DNA of 64,000 nt. It comes from Porites lobata (taxonomy: Eukaryota; Cnidaria; Anthozoa; Scleractinia; Poritidae). The first letter of the stretch is position 1. Every line of letters starts with the position of its first letter. Shown in pieces: positions 48,633 to 57,520 of the stretch. The notes under the pieces are model-generated. The model was not told the DNA's origin. It saw nothing but the letters and a program-made list of their open reading frames with translations, and made no database searches. The DNA lies in contig CALNXK010000041.1 of the NCBI GenBank assembly GCA_942486035.1, positions 3,035,001-3,099,000 on the forward strand. Direction: 5' to 3'. The translations under genes and the position numbers were made by a program.

Positions 48633-48909
48633 TTAGAACAAACAGGAAGACTTAGGGTTCCTTAAGCATAGCAATACATTTTGATCTGGGTGCATCTTGC
48701 ACAAACCCTTTAGAATAAGAGGGCAACTTTCTATCGTTTTCATTCTCTTCACGTTCTTCGGGGGTGATGACATAACGTTGAAAAGGTACGTGTTTGCCTT
48801 CAATGTGTCTTTCATACAAAGCCTTCAACACACGGTAACTTTCGGGATGATGCCTGCCCTCCCTTGCGTAGAATACCCGAATTAGATATGGAGGAAGACA
48901 GTTATGCAT
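48633..48909 (-). CDS. Unrecognised ORF starting in the right arm of the 3.1 kb element
   Basis: M-H-N-C-L-P-P-Y-L-I-R-V-F starts in the terminal inverted repeat; the left arm encodes the same first residues before diverging. The rest is charged (R-Y-V-I-T-P-E-E-R-E-E-N-E-N-D-R-K-L-P). No domain is recognised. An upstream start is possible. It converges on the plus-strand ORF with a polyadenylation signal (minus strand AATAAA) near 48548. Function unknown. Confidence 0.4.
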
Positions 48910-48951
48910 ATTAATAAACGGAAAACAGGGGAAGACAACAACAAGGCTTAA

Positions 48952-50334
48952 TGTGGCTGGCTGTGTGCCAGATCATTTTAAGCTAGCTAACGTTATTCCT
49001 TTCCACAAGAAGGACTCCGTGATTTGCATGAACAACTATCGACCCATCTCGCTGCTTTCTAGTTTCAGCAGAATATTGGAAAAACTTGTGTATAAGAGAC
49101 TTGTTAATTTTATTGATAAATACAACATTTTGTATGTCAACCAGTTTGGCTTTAGAGAACAACACTCTACAATGCATGCAACTCTTCTAATTACAGATAA
49201 GAAAAAGAGAGCTAAAGAAGATGGCCTATTCTCATGCGGAATCTTCCTTCATTTCTCAAAAGCCTTTGATACTGTTGTCCATAGCATATTAATTAGAAAA
49301 CTAAGTCATTATGGGATCCGTGGAATTGCAATGACTAGTTTACTTCCTAATTGCCCAATAGGAGGCAACATGTTTCTATTGGTAGCACTAAGTCTGATGA
49401 CATTGTTATTACTCATGGAGTTCCGCAGGGATCGGTGCTAGGTCCCCTCCTATTTCTGTTGTATATTAATGACTTATAATAAGTATCAACAAGTCACTTA
49501 GTCAAATTATTAATCCCCAATAGGGAGATTAAACAAGAAAAATATATTAAGTATTTAGGATTACATATTGACTCACACCTTAGTTGGAAATTCCACATTT
49601 TGCATATTTCAAAAAAAAATTAAGCGCTGTATTGGAAGACTTCCTAAAATTAGGTACTTTGTTAGCCAACAAGTCCTTATTCAGTCATACTACACACTTA
49701 TTTATCCTTTTTTCACTTATAGCTTAATTACCTGGGGAAATACATATCCACCTTCTCTACAGCCTCTTATTACTTTACAGAAAAAAATCAGATAGAGTTA
49801 TAACCTTTTCTGATTTTATTCTCATTCTAGTCCTCTCTTAAGCAAGTTGGGGCTACTTAAATTAGGGGATTTAATATATTTAGACAGTGCTCTTTTTATG
49901 CATGATTACTATTCTTATGGACTTCCAAGTACTTCAATAATTTCTTTAAAAGCATTAGTAAAGTACAACAATTTGCAACCAGAATGGCCTCTAAGAAGTC
50001 TTATTATTTACTGAAAGCTAGGACGAATTATGGAAAAATTAATATCCATTTCAGCTGAGCTAAACTATACAATGCTATAAAAGAAGATCTAAAATCATCG
50101 AGTCGTTTTCGCTTTAAAAAGCTTTTAAAAGAATCTGTCATCTCCAAATATTGATTGGTGTACTTTATATGCAGCTAATTGTGTGCACAGCCGTTGTTTT
50201 GTCTTGCTTCTTTGTTTATTCGTTTGGCCCACATGGCCCAGCCATGTGGGAAAGTAACAATTATTTCCTTTTAATGACTCTACACTTTTTTATCAAGAGC
50301 ACAATAAAGGTTGTTGTTGTTGTTGTTTGTTGTT
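48952..50334 (+). mobile_element. 5'-truncated LINE with reverse-transcriptase remnants (CR1/Jockey-like)
   Basis: The first frame (48953-49441) has the fingers and palm signature: A-N-V-I-P-F-H-K-K, N-Y-R-P-I-S-L-L, N-Q-F-G-F-R, F-S-K-A-F-D-T-V and H-G-V-P-Q-G-S-V-L-G-P. A deletion removes the Y-A-D-D region. The frame resumes with Y-L-G-L-H-I-D-S-H-L-S-W and the C-terminal I-R-Y-F-V-S-Q...Y-P-F-F-T-Y part (49568-49795), followed by further broken sequence. An AATAAA (50303-50308) and a (GTT)n tail (50311-50334) mark the 3' end, as in CR1/L2-type LINEs. It is dead: stops and the missing palm motif rule out activity. Confidence 0.85.
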
Positions 50335-50380
50335 AGAACGCAGAAAAAAAAACTTAGATGGAAGTAGTTGTGGTGCAAAA

Positions 50381-50537
50381 GATTCTCAAGTTTTTTTGCA
50401 AACGACCAATAAAATTCGAGTTCAACAATGCAACCGTTGAAAACTTTAAAACCGTTTGAACCTACCTGACCTCACAGGAAACAGCCCTGAAATTCATGAA
50501 ATTTTATTGGTCCGTTTGCAAGAAAAACTTGAGAATC
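50381..50537. mobile_element. Hairpin MITE
   Basis: GATTCTCAAGTTTTTTTGCA...CCAATAAAATT at the left pairs with AATTTTATTGG...TGCAAG...AACTTGAGAATC at the right. The arms are about 40 bp. Confidence 0.75.
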
Positions 50538-50687
50538 GTTTGTTTTCAAAAACTTCAAAGTGTGATTGGATAATCTTCATCCAAGTGCCCCGGTTCGAGT
50601 AGTCGCACTGTAAGTGTTCTTAAGTGTAACTGAGCTCCATTCATTTCTTACTCAGAAAGCCAATCGAACTCAACTTGCGGGCAATAC

Positions 50688-50787
50688 ATATACCCATGAC
50701 TAGTACATTTCAGTGTGAGTATTGTCAATGTTTTACATTCAAAAGATGCCATAAATTCAAACTAAAATGTACTAGTCATGGAGGTAT
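50688..50787. repeat. Short inverted repeat
   Basis: ATACCCATGACTAGTACATTT is mirrored by AAATGTACTAGTCATGGAGG. It could be a small MITE; no target duplication is visible. Confidence 0.55.
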
Positions 50788-50789
50788 GT

Positions 50790-51694
50790 ATAGTGCGCAT
50801 TATTCTGGAAAAATTAGCATAACGTCAAAACAGTGAATGTTGTAACGCAGATTTTTGAGAGGTTCGTAGGATAGGTTTGTCTTGAAATTTTAAGATGTTG
50901 CAGTGAATCAATCTCAATAAAAGTTTCAGACCTTATTATATAAATTATGAAGATTACGTGAAAAGATTTTTTAAAAATTCGTTCGAGTCGTTTCAGAGAT
51001 ATACAAAAAAGGGCTAAAAATCCAAATTTTGAGTGAAGTTGCGCTTCTACAGGTGGTGAGAAAACGGGTTAGTTTTTAAGATCGCAAGAACGAAAATAAA
51101 CCAAAATTTCGTAGCATCGAAATATGATATTAAGCAGCATTCTGACGCTACTTAAGAATAATTTGAGTCATTTATAAAGTTTTTATTAAATAATTGAAAA
51201 TTTAAGGTTTGAAATATATTTTTGTTTTAGTCAAATTCAAACATACAGAATTTTTTACTTCTTACGGAGATTGTTTGCTAAACACCAAACTTTAAGTTCC
51301 CAGTGTTGAATTTTCGGTACCGGGTCTAGATCACACAAAATTCAGCTTTTATCAGTTTCAAAGTTTTTTGTTTATTGTTGTCATAATAATATCGATTTTA
51401 CTTAAAACTACATTTTCATAAATTTCAATCCATACCTAATTGTTGGAGAAAATTTTGTAGCGATCAGACAAGGAAAAAACCACTTTTAATGCGATTGAAA
51501 AATATCGTGGCCTCTGAAAACTGTATCGAAACACCTTAACATGTCCTTTACTTTGACTTAAGATTGGCTAAGATTGGATTGGGCGACTGACTTGTGGTGA
51601 AAAGATTCTATGAGATTCTATACTCTCAGGTGACAAGTGTGACGAATGGCTCTGACGCGACCTAATTTTCTTCATGTTCCTTATATTTCTGTAG
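50790..51694. other. 5' flank / probable 5' UTR intron of family gene 5
   Basis: AT-rich, no ORF. It ends in TATATTTCTGTAG directly before the ATG of gene 5, a good 3' splice site, so an upstream untranslated exon probably lies in or before this stretch. Confidence 0.45.
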
Positions 51695-52285
51695 ATGGCC
51701 TTTCGAACAGTGTTTTTGGCTGCCAATCTACCTTTACTCTTCGGATCTTTGCATTGGAGAGGGAACTTTCCAGGCGACGGCAACGAGTTCAAAAAAGGTC
51801 TCAAACTTTTAGGATTAAAGCCAGGGCCTCTGGGCTACTTCAACTCTGCCTACATGGCCTTCACTAGAGCAGAGGCGGATAAATTTCCCAATCTGGTGTC
51901 TTGGCATTCGAAGATGACAAGAATAAAAAACAACATCACTTCGGCATCAATTGCTCCCGTGCGATCTAAAATCAGTACATTCAAGAAGAGCAAATCCTTC
52001 CCGTTTACAACGCTTTCAGGTTCTTGTGAATCTACCATAGGAGGGTTTGAGAGGCTTTGTTCAATTTGTCCGGCTATAACTGATCTGGGACCAGACAAGC
52101 TTCCCCGCTATATCAACGAAGTATTGTGTGGAAACGAGACCTACTGTGGGGTAGGAGGCAACGTTTTCGGCCTGTGCCAAAACTCTACTGTGACTCAGTC
52201 TTTCTTAATGAAAGTTGGATCAACTTGGGAGGTTTATTCGCAGGAAATAAAAGTGTGCTGCGAATGTGCACTGTTCTTTTCATGA
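51695..52285 (+). CDS. Secreted pro-protein with C-terminal cystine-knot-like domain, family gene 5
   Basis: ATG 51695 to TGA 52283-52285, 196 residues. M-A-F-R-T-V-F-L-A-A-N-L-P-L-L-F-G-S is the signal peptide. The N-terminal module (L-G-Y-F-N-S-A-Y-M-A-F-T-R-A-E-A) and mature domain are close to gene 4, and the pair looks like the most recent functional duplication in the cluster. Gene 5 lacks the H-H-H linker, and its cleavage site has become F-K-K in place of F-K-R, so processing may differ. Nine cysteines: C-x10-C-x2-C-x19-C-x5-C-x9-C-x26-C-C-x-C, with T-D-L-G-P-D-K-L-P-R-Y-I-N-E. An AATAAA lies 20 bases after the stop. Role inferred as a secreted ligand. Confidence 0.88.
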   Translation: MAFRTVFLAANLPLLFGSLHWRGNFPGDGNEFKKGLKLLGLKPGPLGYFNSAYMAFTRAEADKFPNLVSWHSKMTRIKNNITSASIAPVRSKISTFKKSKSFPFTTLSGSCESTIGGFERLCSICPAITDLGPDKLPRYINEVLCGNETYCGVGGNVFGLCQNSTVTQSFLMKVGSTWEVYSQEIKVCCECALFFS

Positions 52286-52304
52286 ACATAATGTAGTGTT
52301 AGTA

Positions 52305-52310
52305 AATAAA
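52305..52310 (+). terminator. Polyadenylation signal of family gene 5
   Basis: AATAAA lies 20 bases past the stop codon, giving a very short 3' UTR. Confidence 0.6.
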
Positions 52311-52377
52311 CGGCAGTCTTTATTTCCACTCAGGCTGTAATCAACTTACATAAGGTGTAATAGTAAAGGTAAAAGAG

Positions 52378-52443
52378 TTCCGGCTTCGGCTGATAACACG
52401 TACCGAGATTATTCCGGATATCACAAAAATAGAATCCAATAAC
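52378..52443. mobile_element. Half of the hairpin MITE seen at 8929-9056
   Basis: TTCCGGCTTCGGCTGATAAC followed by ATTATTCCGGATATCACAAA matches the right half of the hairpin at 8929-9056. The left half is missing. Confidence 0.6.
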
Positions 52444-52529
52444 TGTTTTATTACACGTCACTTTGAAGAAAAGACAAACACATAGTACCATCGCATGAAA
52501 CACAGTTTGACTTTGCTCTCGGAAATCAT

Positions 52530-53480
52530 GTATTGCCCACACAACCTACTAACTAGTCAGTTATCTCCTAGCAGATAACTAACTAACCTGGTTGTAGGTT
52601 GTGCTGATTTCCAAAATTAAAGGGGCTGTGTCACGGCAGTCCAGTTCATTTTGTTTAATCTGCCAATTACTCGCCTTCAATTGCTATGGAACTTGAAGTA
52701 AGCAAAGAAATTACATGTAAATGGCAAAATCAGAGATCCGAGACAAACAAATATGTCTCCTGAGCATTATTTTTGAAGTTGCAAGCAGCAGGGATCAACT
52801 TTGAAAAACTTTTAGGCTGAACAGTTTTCAAAAACCCTAATTTCACTCTGTTTCAATCTTCTTCAGTTTTGCCCATCCGTGGCATCTGTTGTTTCTGTTA
52901 TGTTATTTCCTTTAAAGTTTTAGGCGGTTATTTTTATGTTTCTCTTAATGTAACGAGCATTTTGTAATTTCCTAATTTGGCTGAATTTCGTGACACAGCT
53001 CCTTTAACTGTAGGCTCTTGGCCAATGTGGAAACAGGTAGTGAGTGCAATGTACAAATATTATAATTATGACACTGCTGTGATGGTGGTCTTCAACTCTA
53101 AATTTCCTGTTATTACCCAGCAAATAATTCACCCTGGCTCGGTACATTGATGTACTTGCTAAGCTTTCCTAGGAAGTTAGTGAAGGCTCACATTTCTGCA
53201 ACCCTTCGTGTTTTTGCTGAGTATAAATCTGACGTTAGTTATTATCAGGTAACTTTATCACCGAAACTTTTTTCACATTTCAGCATTTTTGAAAACTCAA
53301 GTGGAAAAATGCAAGATTTTGTAATTTCTATAGCCAGCCTCGCTTTCACTGAGGGAAAACTGAAAGCTTGTAAACATTGACGCGTCATCGTTTAAACTGT
53401 TTTGTTGTGGCTCTTGTTTTGTTGATGTTGTTGTTTTTTATTTGTAAATACCCTCCAAAATGTCTTCAAGGAAATCTGTG
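52530..53480. other. Intergenic with a short inverted repeat
   Basis: CACAACCTAC at about 52540 faces GTAGGTTGTG near 52600, enclosing GTTATCTCCTAGCAGATAAC. The rest has no gene that I recognise; the ORF at 53147-53380 has no known features. Confidence 0.45.
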
Positions 53481-53532
53481 GTACAGTCCGCCTGCCAGTA
53501 TGACGTCACGACTCGCGTCAGTAACTTTCAAA

Positions 53533-53718
53533 ATGGCGAGCAAAGTGTTGATCGAAGAAACGGATAAAAATTTCGATTTTATCACGAAATACTGTTCCGA
53601 TTTCTTGGATTGTGAAATGTCCAGTGGAGTAATGAATTTTAAAGATTCCTTTCTATCGTCGAGCAAATTTTACGGGCAATTATACCGACCGGTCACACTT
53701 TTGAGGGCCAGTACACAG
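53533..53718 (+). CDS. Candidate first coding exon of an unrecognised gene
   Basis: ATG in a good context (TTCAAAATGG) opens 62 codons (M-A-S-K-V-L-I-E-E-T-D-K...A-S-T-Q) ending exactly at CAG|GTAGAT, a plausible donor in phase 0. A TGACGTCA (CRE-like) element lies 25-35 bases upstream. No downstream exon is recognised. The CRE-containing 23-mer recurs inverted at 55181-55203, so the whole could belong to a repeat. Function unknown. Confidence 0.35.
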
Positions 53719-54435
53719 GTAGATTGAGGAGTTAAGACACAGCAATAGGAGGTTCATCAAACGTTGTGTTATGCTTTACATTGTGCGTATTTTCAGCTCT
53801 TCAGAGCTAGTGGAACCCAATATCATTCCTCTTAAAGTTCGCTTAGCTGTAGCGTTAAAAGAGGAAGCTAAATGACATGTATTTGTGAGAGACTGTGAGC
53901 ATTGAATCTTGTTGCTTTACCGCACCTCAATACTACATTGGGTATACACCTGTAATACTGTAATTAAATCCCGAAAACCAATAAAAGGTTTCGTTTAATT
54001 ATTTTTGGGGGGCAACTGACCCAGTGGAGATTTTAGGGTAATAATATTGATGATTAAGACGATGTACAAAGGCACTGGTTTAACTTTCGCCAGTGGCACA
54101 CTGGTGCGTGTTGGGTGTAAATTAGTACAGTTTGTGGTGTACTGTGTGTTGTTTGTCATAATCAACTAACATTGAAAAATCCTCAGCTGTTTCAGAGGAG
54201 GGACATGTCTTGACATCTTATGGGTTTTTTTTCTGGTCGTAAGCAGTATGCAGTTCAAGAGTTTTTGAAATTCCTTTTCCAAAATAGGACTACGGACTTA
54301 AGCTCAAAATATATATTGATCCAAGTGCATGACCAGCAGTGTAAGCAGTAAGAATAAAGAAAAAAAGGCGAAAAGGAAAAATAGTGTTAAAAAAGAGAGA
54401 CCAAACAGACGAAAGAAACGGTACAAAGAAACAGA

Positions 54436-54515
54436 AAACAGCGTCGCCGGGAGTCGAATTCGGTTTATCTGCACGTTCAAGCAACTACTTGACCACTGCA
54501 CCACAGTGATACACA
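54436..54515 (-). repeat. tRNA-derived SINE head or tRNA pseudogene
   Basis: On the minus strand GTGGTGCAGTGGTCAAGTAG (A-box region) is followed by CCGAATTCGACTCCCGG (B-box and T arm). The anticodon arm is distorted, so a functional tRNA is unlikely. Confidence 0.5.
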
Positions 54516-55731
54516 TGATTTGAAAAATTAATTTTGTCATATCAAAACAATTTTTCTCTGCCATAGATGCTGTTTGAAGCTGGTGGAGCTGTATTTATCG
54601 TGAATTCAAATATACATTTGAGGAAAATTAGCAGCTTAAGTGCGTATTTCAAAGCTATTTCGCATTATTTCGGCTCCAACGGGCCGCCTCGAGGTAGATA
54701 ATCGATAGAACTAACCTTACAGTACTGGATTTGGTAGAGAATTAGGAGATCAACAGAGGCCCACACTCGAAAGGAATGATATGAAGTTAGACCCTTTTAA
54801 TTAACAAAAGAATAGATGAAATATAAACATGTGTGATCTGTGAATAGAACCTCCTATTCTGGAGACTAGACCTTGCTTATTTTAGCGAAAAAAAAATTTA
54901 AGTTTTGATGACTTTGCCGGTCCCGTGAAATAGATGGCGATCCCGCAACACGGCCGGCAAAACAACTTAACAAAATTATACAATCACAGACACAAAATAT
55001 CAAAGCGGTTTACACAAGCAGATTATAGCAACACCAAAGCTCACACACATTCAATCAAATAAGCGATATATAGCAAAATTTGCTAGCTCCTTAGCTTTTC
55101 CTCGACCTCGCTCCTCCAAATAACTGTCGTATCCCTTGCTAATATTGCACAAGCGACCCGAGGCTCTTGCCCGTTACTATGTGACGTCATACTGGCAGGC
55201 GGAGTGGGTCAAGAAACTTAGGTGAAAAACAATAGACTGACTTACCCTCCCCATGTTAGTAGTTCCTTTGGCACTTCGGAAATTAGTTAATGAGGCGCAA
55301 GCCTGTTAGAACAGGCTTGTAAACGATTGCTGAGATTCCTAGCACGTCTCCCCTTGAAAAAGGAAAGGACTGCCCTTTCCATCATTTTTAGATAGAAAAG
55401 CACAAGGAACAAGCTAGTTTCTTAATTTTGAATGATCATTATTCGCTTGAGGTGTACAGTCGGGTTTTCAGACGCCTAAAGCCGGCTTTGCATTGCTAGC
55501 TAAAAAATAACTACCTTATCGATTCTTTCACGGTTTGTGACATTTTGAATAGACGAGGATACTGTTTATTATTCGTTTCATGTGATACTGGTAGCTCCCT
55601 ACTGATTATAGGTGCTAAAAAGGGAAAAAGTAAAAGCGTACAAGCTAAGTGTATTTTTTATTTTATTTAGCCCTTCATCTATATTTATATGTGATGACGC
55701 AAGTTCCATTACTCCAAAATATTAACTTGCG

Positions 55732-55923
55732 ACCGGTGACACTATTTCTGACTAATAAATCTATATTAAAAACGAAGGGCAATATCACGGAGCTGTGTAC
55801 TCAACAATACTATATTTATGTCTTCAGTTGTTTATTTGTTTATAGTATTGTTGAGTACACAGTTCTGTGATATTGCTCTCCGTTTTTCATATAGATTTAT
55901 TTCTCAGAAATAGTGTCACTGGT
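55732..55923. mobile_element. 192 bp hairpin MITE
   Basis: ACCGGTGACACTATTTCTGA...CAACAATACTA pairs along ~80 bp with TAGTATTGTTG...AAATAGTGTCACTGGT, leaving a loop of about 30 bp. Confidence 0.85.
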
Positions 55924-55973
55924 TTAAAGCTAGGCTGTGGTTACTTATGCAAATTGGAGGAATTTTAACAATA

Positions 55974-56147
55974 CAGTGGAATCCCGCCTTACGGCCACCT
56001 CGGTAACACGGTCACCTCGTTGTTACGGCCACATTTTTTGGCCGCCCGGCAAAAACGACCATACATTTTCTTGTAAAGAAATCCTTGTTAATACGGTCAC
56101 CTCGTTGTTTTTAGCCCATTGGTGACCGTATTAGTGGGGTCCCACTG
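55974..56147. mobile_element. 174 bp pogo-like MITE
   Basis: CAGTGGAATCCCGCCTTACG and the inverted end ...GGGGTCCCACTG are flanked by TA on both sides (55972-55973, 56148-56149). The interior repeats ACGGTCACCTCG. Confidence 0.85.
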
Positions 56148-56419
56148 TATTTAATTAGCGATTACATAATTTGTATTATTCTCCCTCAACAAAACTGCAA
56201 CAACAACAATCTTTCCTTATATCCCTGTATAAAGTCATTTATACACTAATTGATAAAGAATAAAAATCAAACGCTTAGTTAAAAATTTTTTTGGAAGTAC
56301 ATATAAGGCACTAAAATTTTAAAAAAGCGAATAACAGGAAACCATTTCTTTAATTCAGTAACTCTTCTCAACATTCCGCACTTTCCCGTTTAGTATGATA
56401 TTACACACAAAATGTAATG

Positions 56420-56583
56420 ATAATAAGTAATGGTAACAGGACTGAATGAAGTCCAATTCGGTCTGTAATCATACCAGTGATTAACAAAATCGGACGACCG
56501 CGGAGCGGGAGTCCAATTTGTTTAATCACGAGTATGATTACAGACCGACTTGGACGACAAGAAGTTCTGTTACCAATTAATCA
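56420..56583. mobile_element. Hairpin MITE
   Basis: TAATGGTAACAGGACTGAAT...GGTCTGTAATCATACCAGTG pairs with the right arm ...GAGTATGATTACAGACC...CTGTTACCAATTA. The central part is GC-rich (CGACCGCGGAGCGGG). Confidence 0.75.
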
Positions 56584-56832
56584 TAACTTTAATAAAATTT
56601 GTGATATATAAGGTTCTTCTCATCAAGACACAAGACGAGCACTGTCCTATTAACTGTCCTATTAAGCCTGAGATCAGGGCAGTTGATAGCCAATCAGATT
56701 TGAGAATTTTGCTATAGTTATGATTACAATTATAATAATAATAACAATAACAACTTATTGTGGGTAACTTAACATGATAATGATAAGTTGGCATTACAAT
56801 CGCATTACATTACAATAGACAGATAAAAGAAA

Positions 56833-56836
<4 letters not shown>

Positions 56837-56865
<29 letters not shown>
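56837..56865. repeat. (TA)n microsatellite
   Basis: About 14 TA dinucleotides. Confidence 0.95.
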
Positions 56866-56867
<2 letters not shown>

Positions 56868-56984
56868 ATATGCATGAAAATAAACAAATAAAATAAAATC
56901 CCTTACCGATACACAGTACGTTTTAAAAAGATAAGTCTTCAGATGTGCCTTAAAATTACTGACATTTGCCATTTACTGACGTTT

Positions 56985-57480
56985 GCCAAGTTTACTTACC
57001 TCGAAAAAATGACAAAAATGGACAGTTGCTACTAGATCTGGCACAGCAATGCCATGTGGTTATTCTTCACACCAAGTTTCAAAAGAAAACAGGTCAATTT
57101 AGACCTACTTTTCTGAAAGAACAGGGCAGACGACCCAAATTGACTGCATTCTGATTAACAAAAAATGGTGAAACTAAACGAAGGACATCGAAGCGTACAA
57201 TACGTTCTCCAGCATTGGATCTGATCACAGACCACCGAGGGATAAAGTTAAAATTAGCCTACGTACTTGCAAGCCCCTCAACAGAACCCGCAGTAAGACT
57301 GTCTACGACTGGTCTGTTCTTAGATCAGACGAGAACCTGCAATTAATATACTCGGTCACTGTGAAATAGATACGCGGCACTGTGTGAAGACAAGCAAAGG
57401 ACAACTGAAATATGAAAATCTTATCCAGAGTAACGAGGAAGTAGCAGAAAAGCTAATCTCCAAAAAAAAGGGAAAGAACC
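56985..57480 (+). pseudogene. RTE-type LINE endonuclease remnant
   Basis: The frame at 56966-57154 has L-L-L-D-L-A-Q-Q-C...V-I-L-H-T-K-F-Q-K. After frameshifts come I-D-C-I-L-I-N-K-K-W, E-A-Y-N-T-F-S-S-I-G-S-D-H-R and Y-D-W-S-V-L. This order, including the S-D-H catalytic motif, is the C-terminal half of the apurinic-type endonuclease of RTE-like LINEs. Multiple stops and shifts make it dead. The reverse transcriptase is not found after it. Confidence 0.8.
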
Positions 57481-57520
57481 GAAGGAAAGTGTCAGAAAAG
57501 CAGGGAAGGTAACAAAGGTT

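Larger units (their letters stand above)
45862..48947. mobile_element. 3.1 kb TTAA-flanked element with two convergent ORFs
   Basis: TTAA lies at 45858-45861 and 48948-48951. The left end GACTTGTTGTCTTCCCCTG has an inverted counterpart ending CAGGGGAAGACAACAACAAGGC-like at 48925-48947, and the match continues inward through ATTAATATGCATAACTGTC (about 60 bp). The element carries an arm-derived tandem repeat (46008-46303), a GGTCGATGT minisatellite (47688-47850), a plus-strand ORF (47968-48441) and a minus-strand ORF (48633-48909). Convergent polyadenylation signals lie between the two (AATAAA near 48510 plus, and near 48548 minus). No transposase is recognised. Its right edge abuts a truncated LINE, so the TTAA pair is suggestive and not proven. 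Confidence 0.6.
53487..55203. repeat. Pair of 23 bp inverted repeats containing CRE sites
   Basis: TCCGCCTGCCAGTATGACGT (plus CAC) at 53487-53509 is an exact reverse complement of 55181-55203. Similarity fades inward. This could be the two ends of a 1.7 kb non-autonomous element or two related promoters. No target duplication is seen. Confidence 0.4.

Noticed and set aside
39050..52285. Assignment of the family to IL-17 or Spaetzle
   Set aside because: The terminal C-C-x-C is Spaetzle-like and the P-x-x-I-x-E-x-x-C is IL-17-like. The spacing and the D-L-G...P-R-Y segment fit Noggin/Trunk/PTTH better, and without a structure none is proven.
54436..54515. Functional tRNA gene
   Set aside because: A- and B-box-like parts are there, but the cloverleaf is distorted, so a SINE head or pseudogene is the better call.
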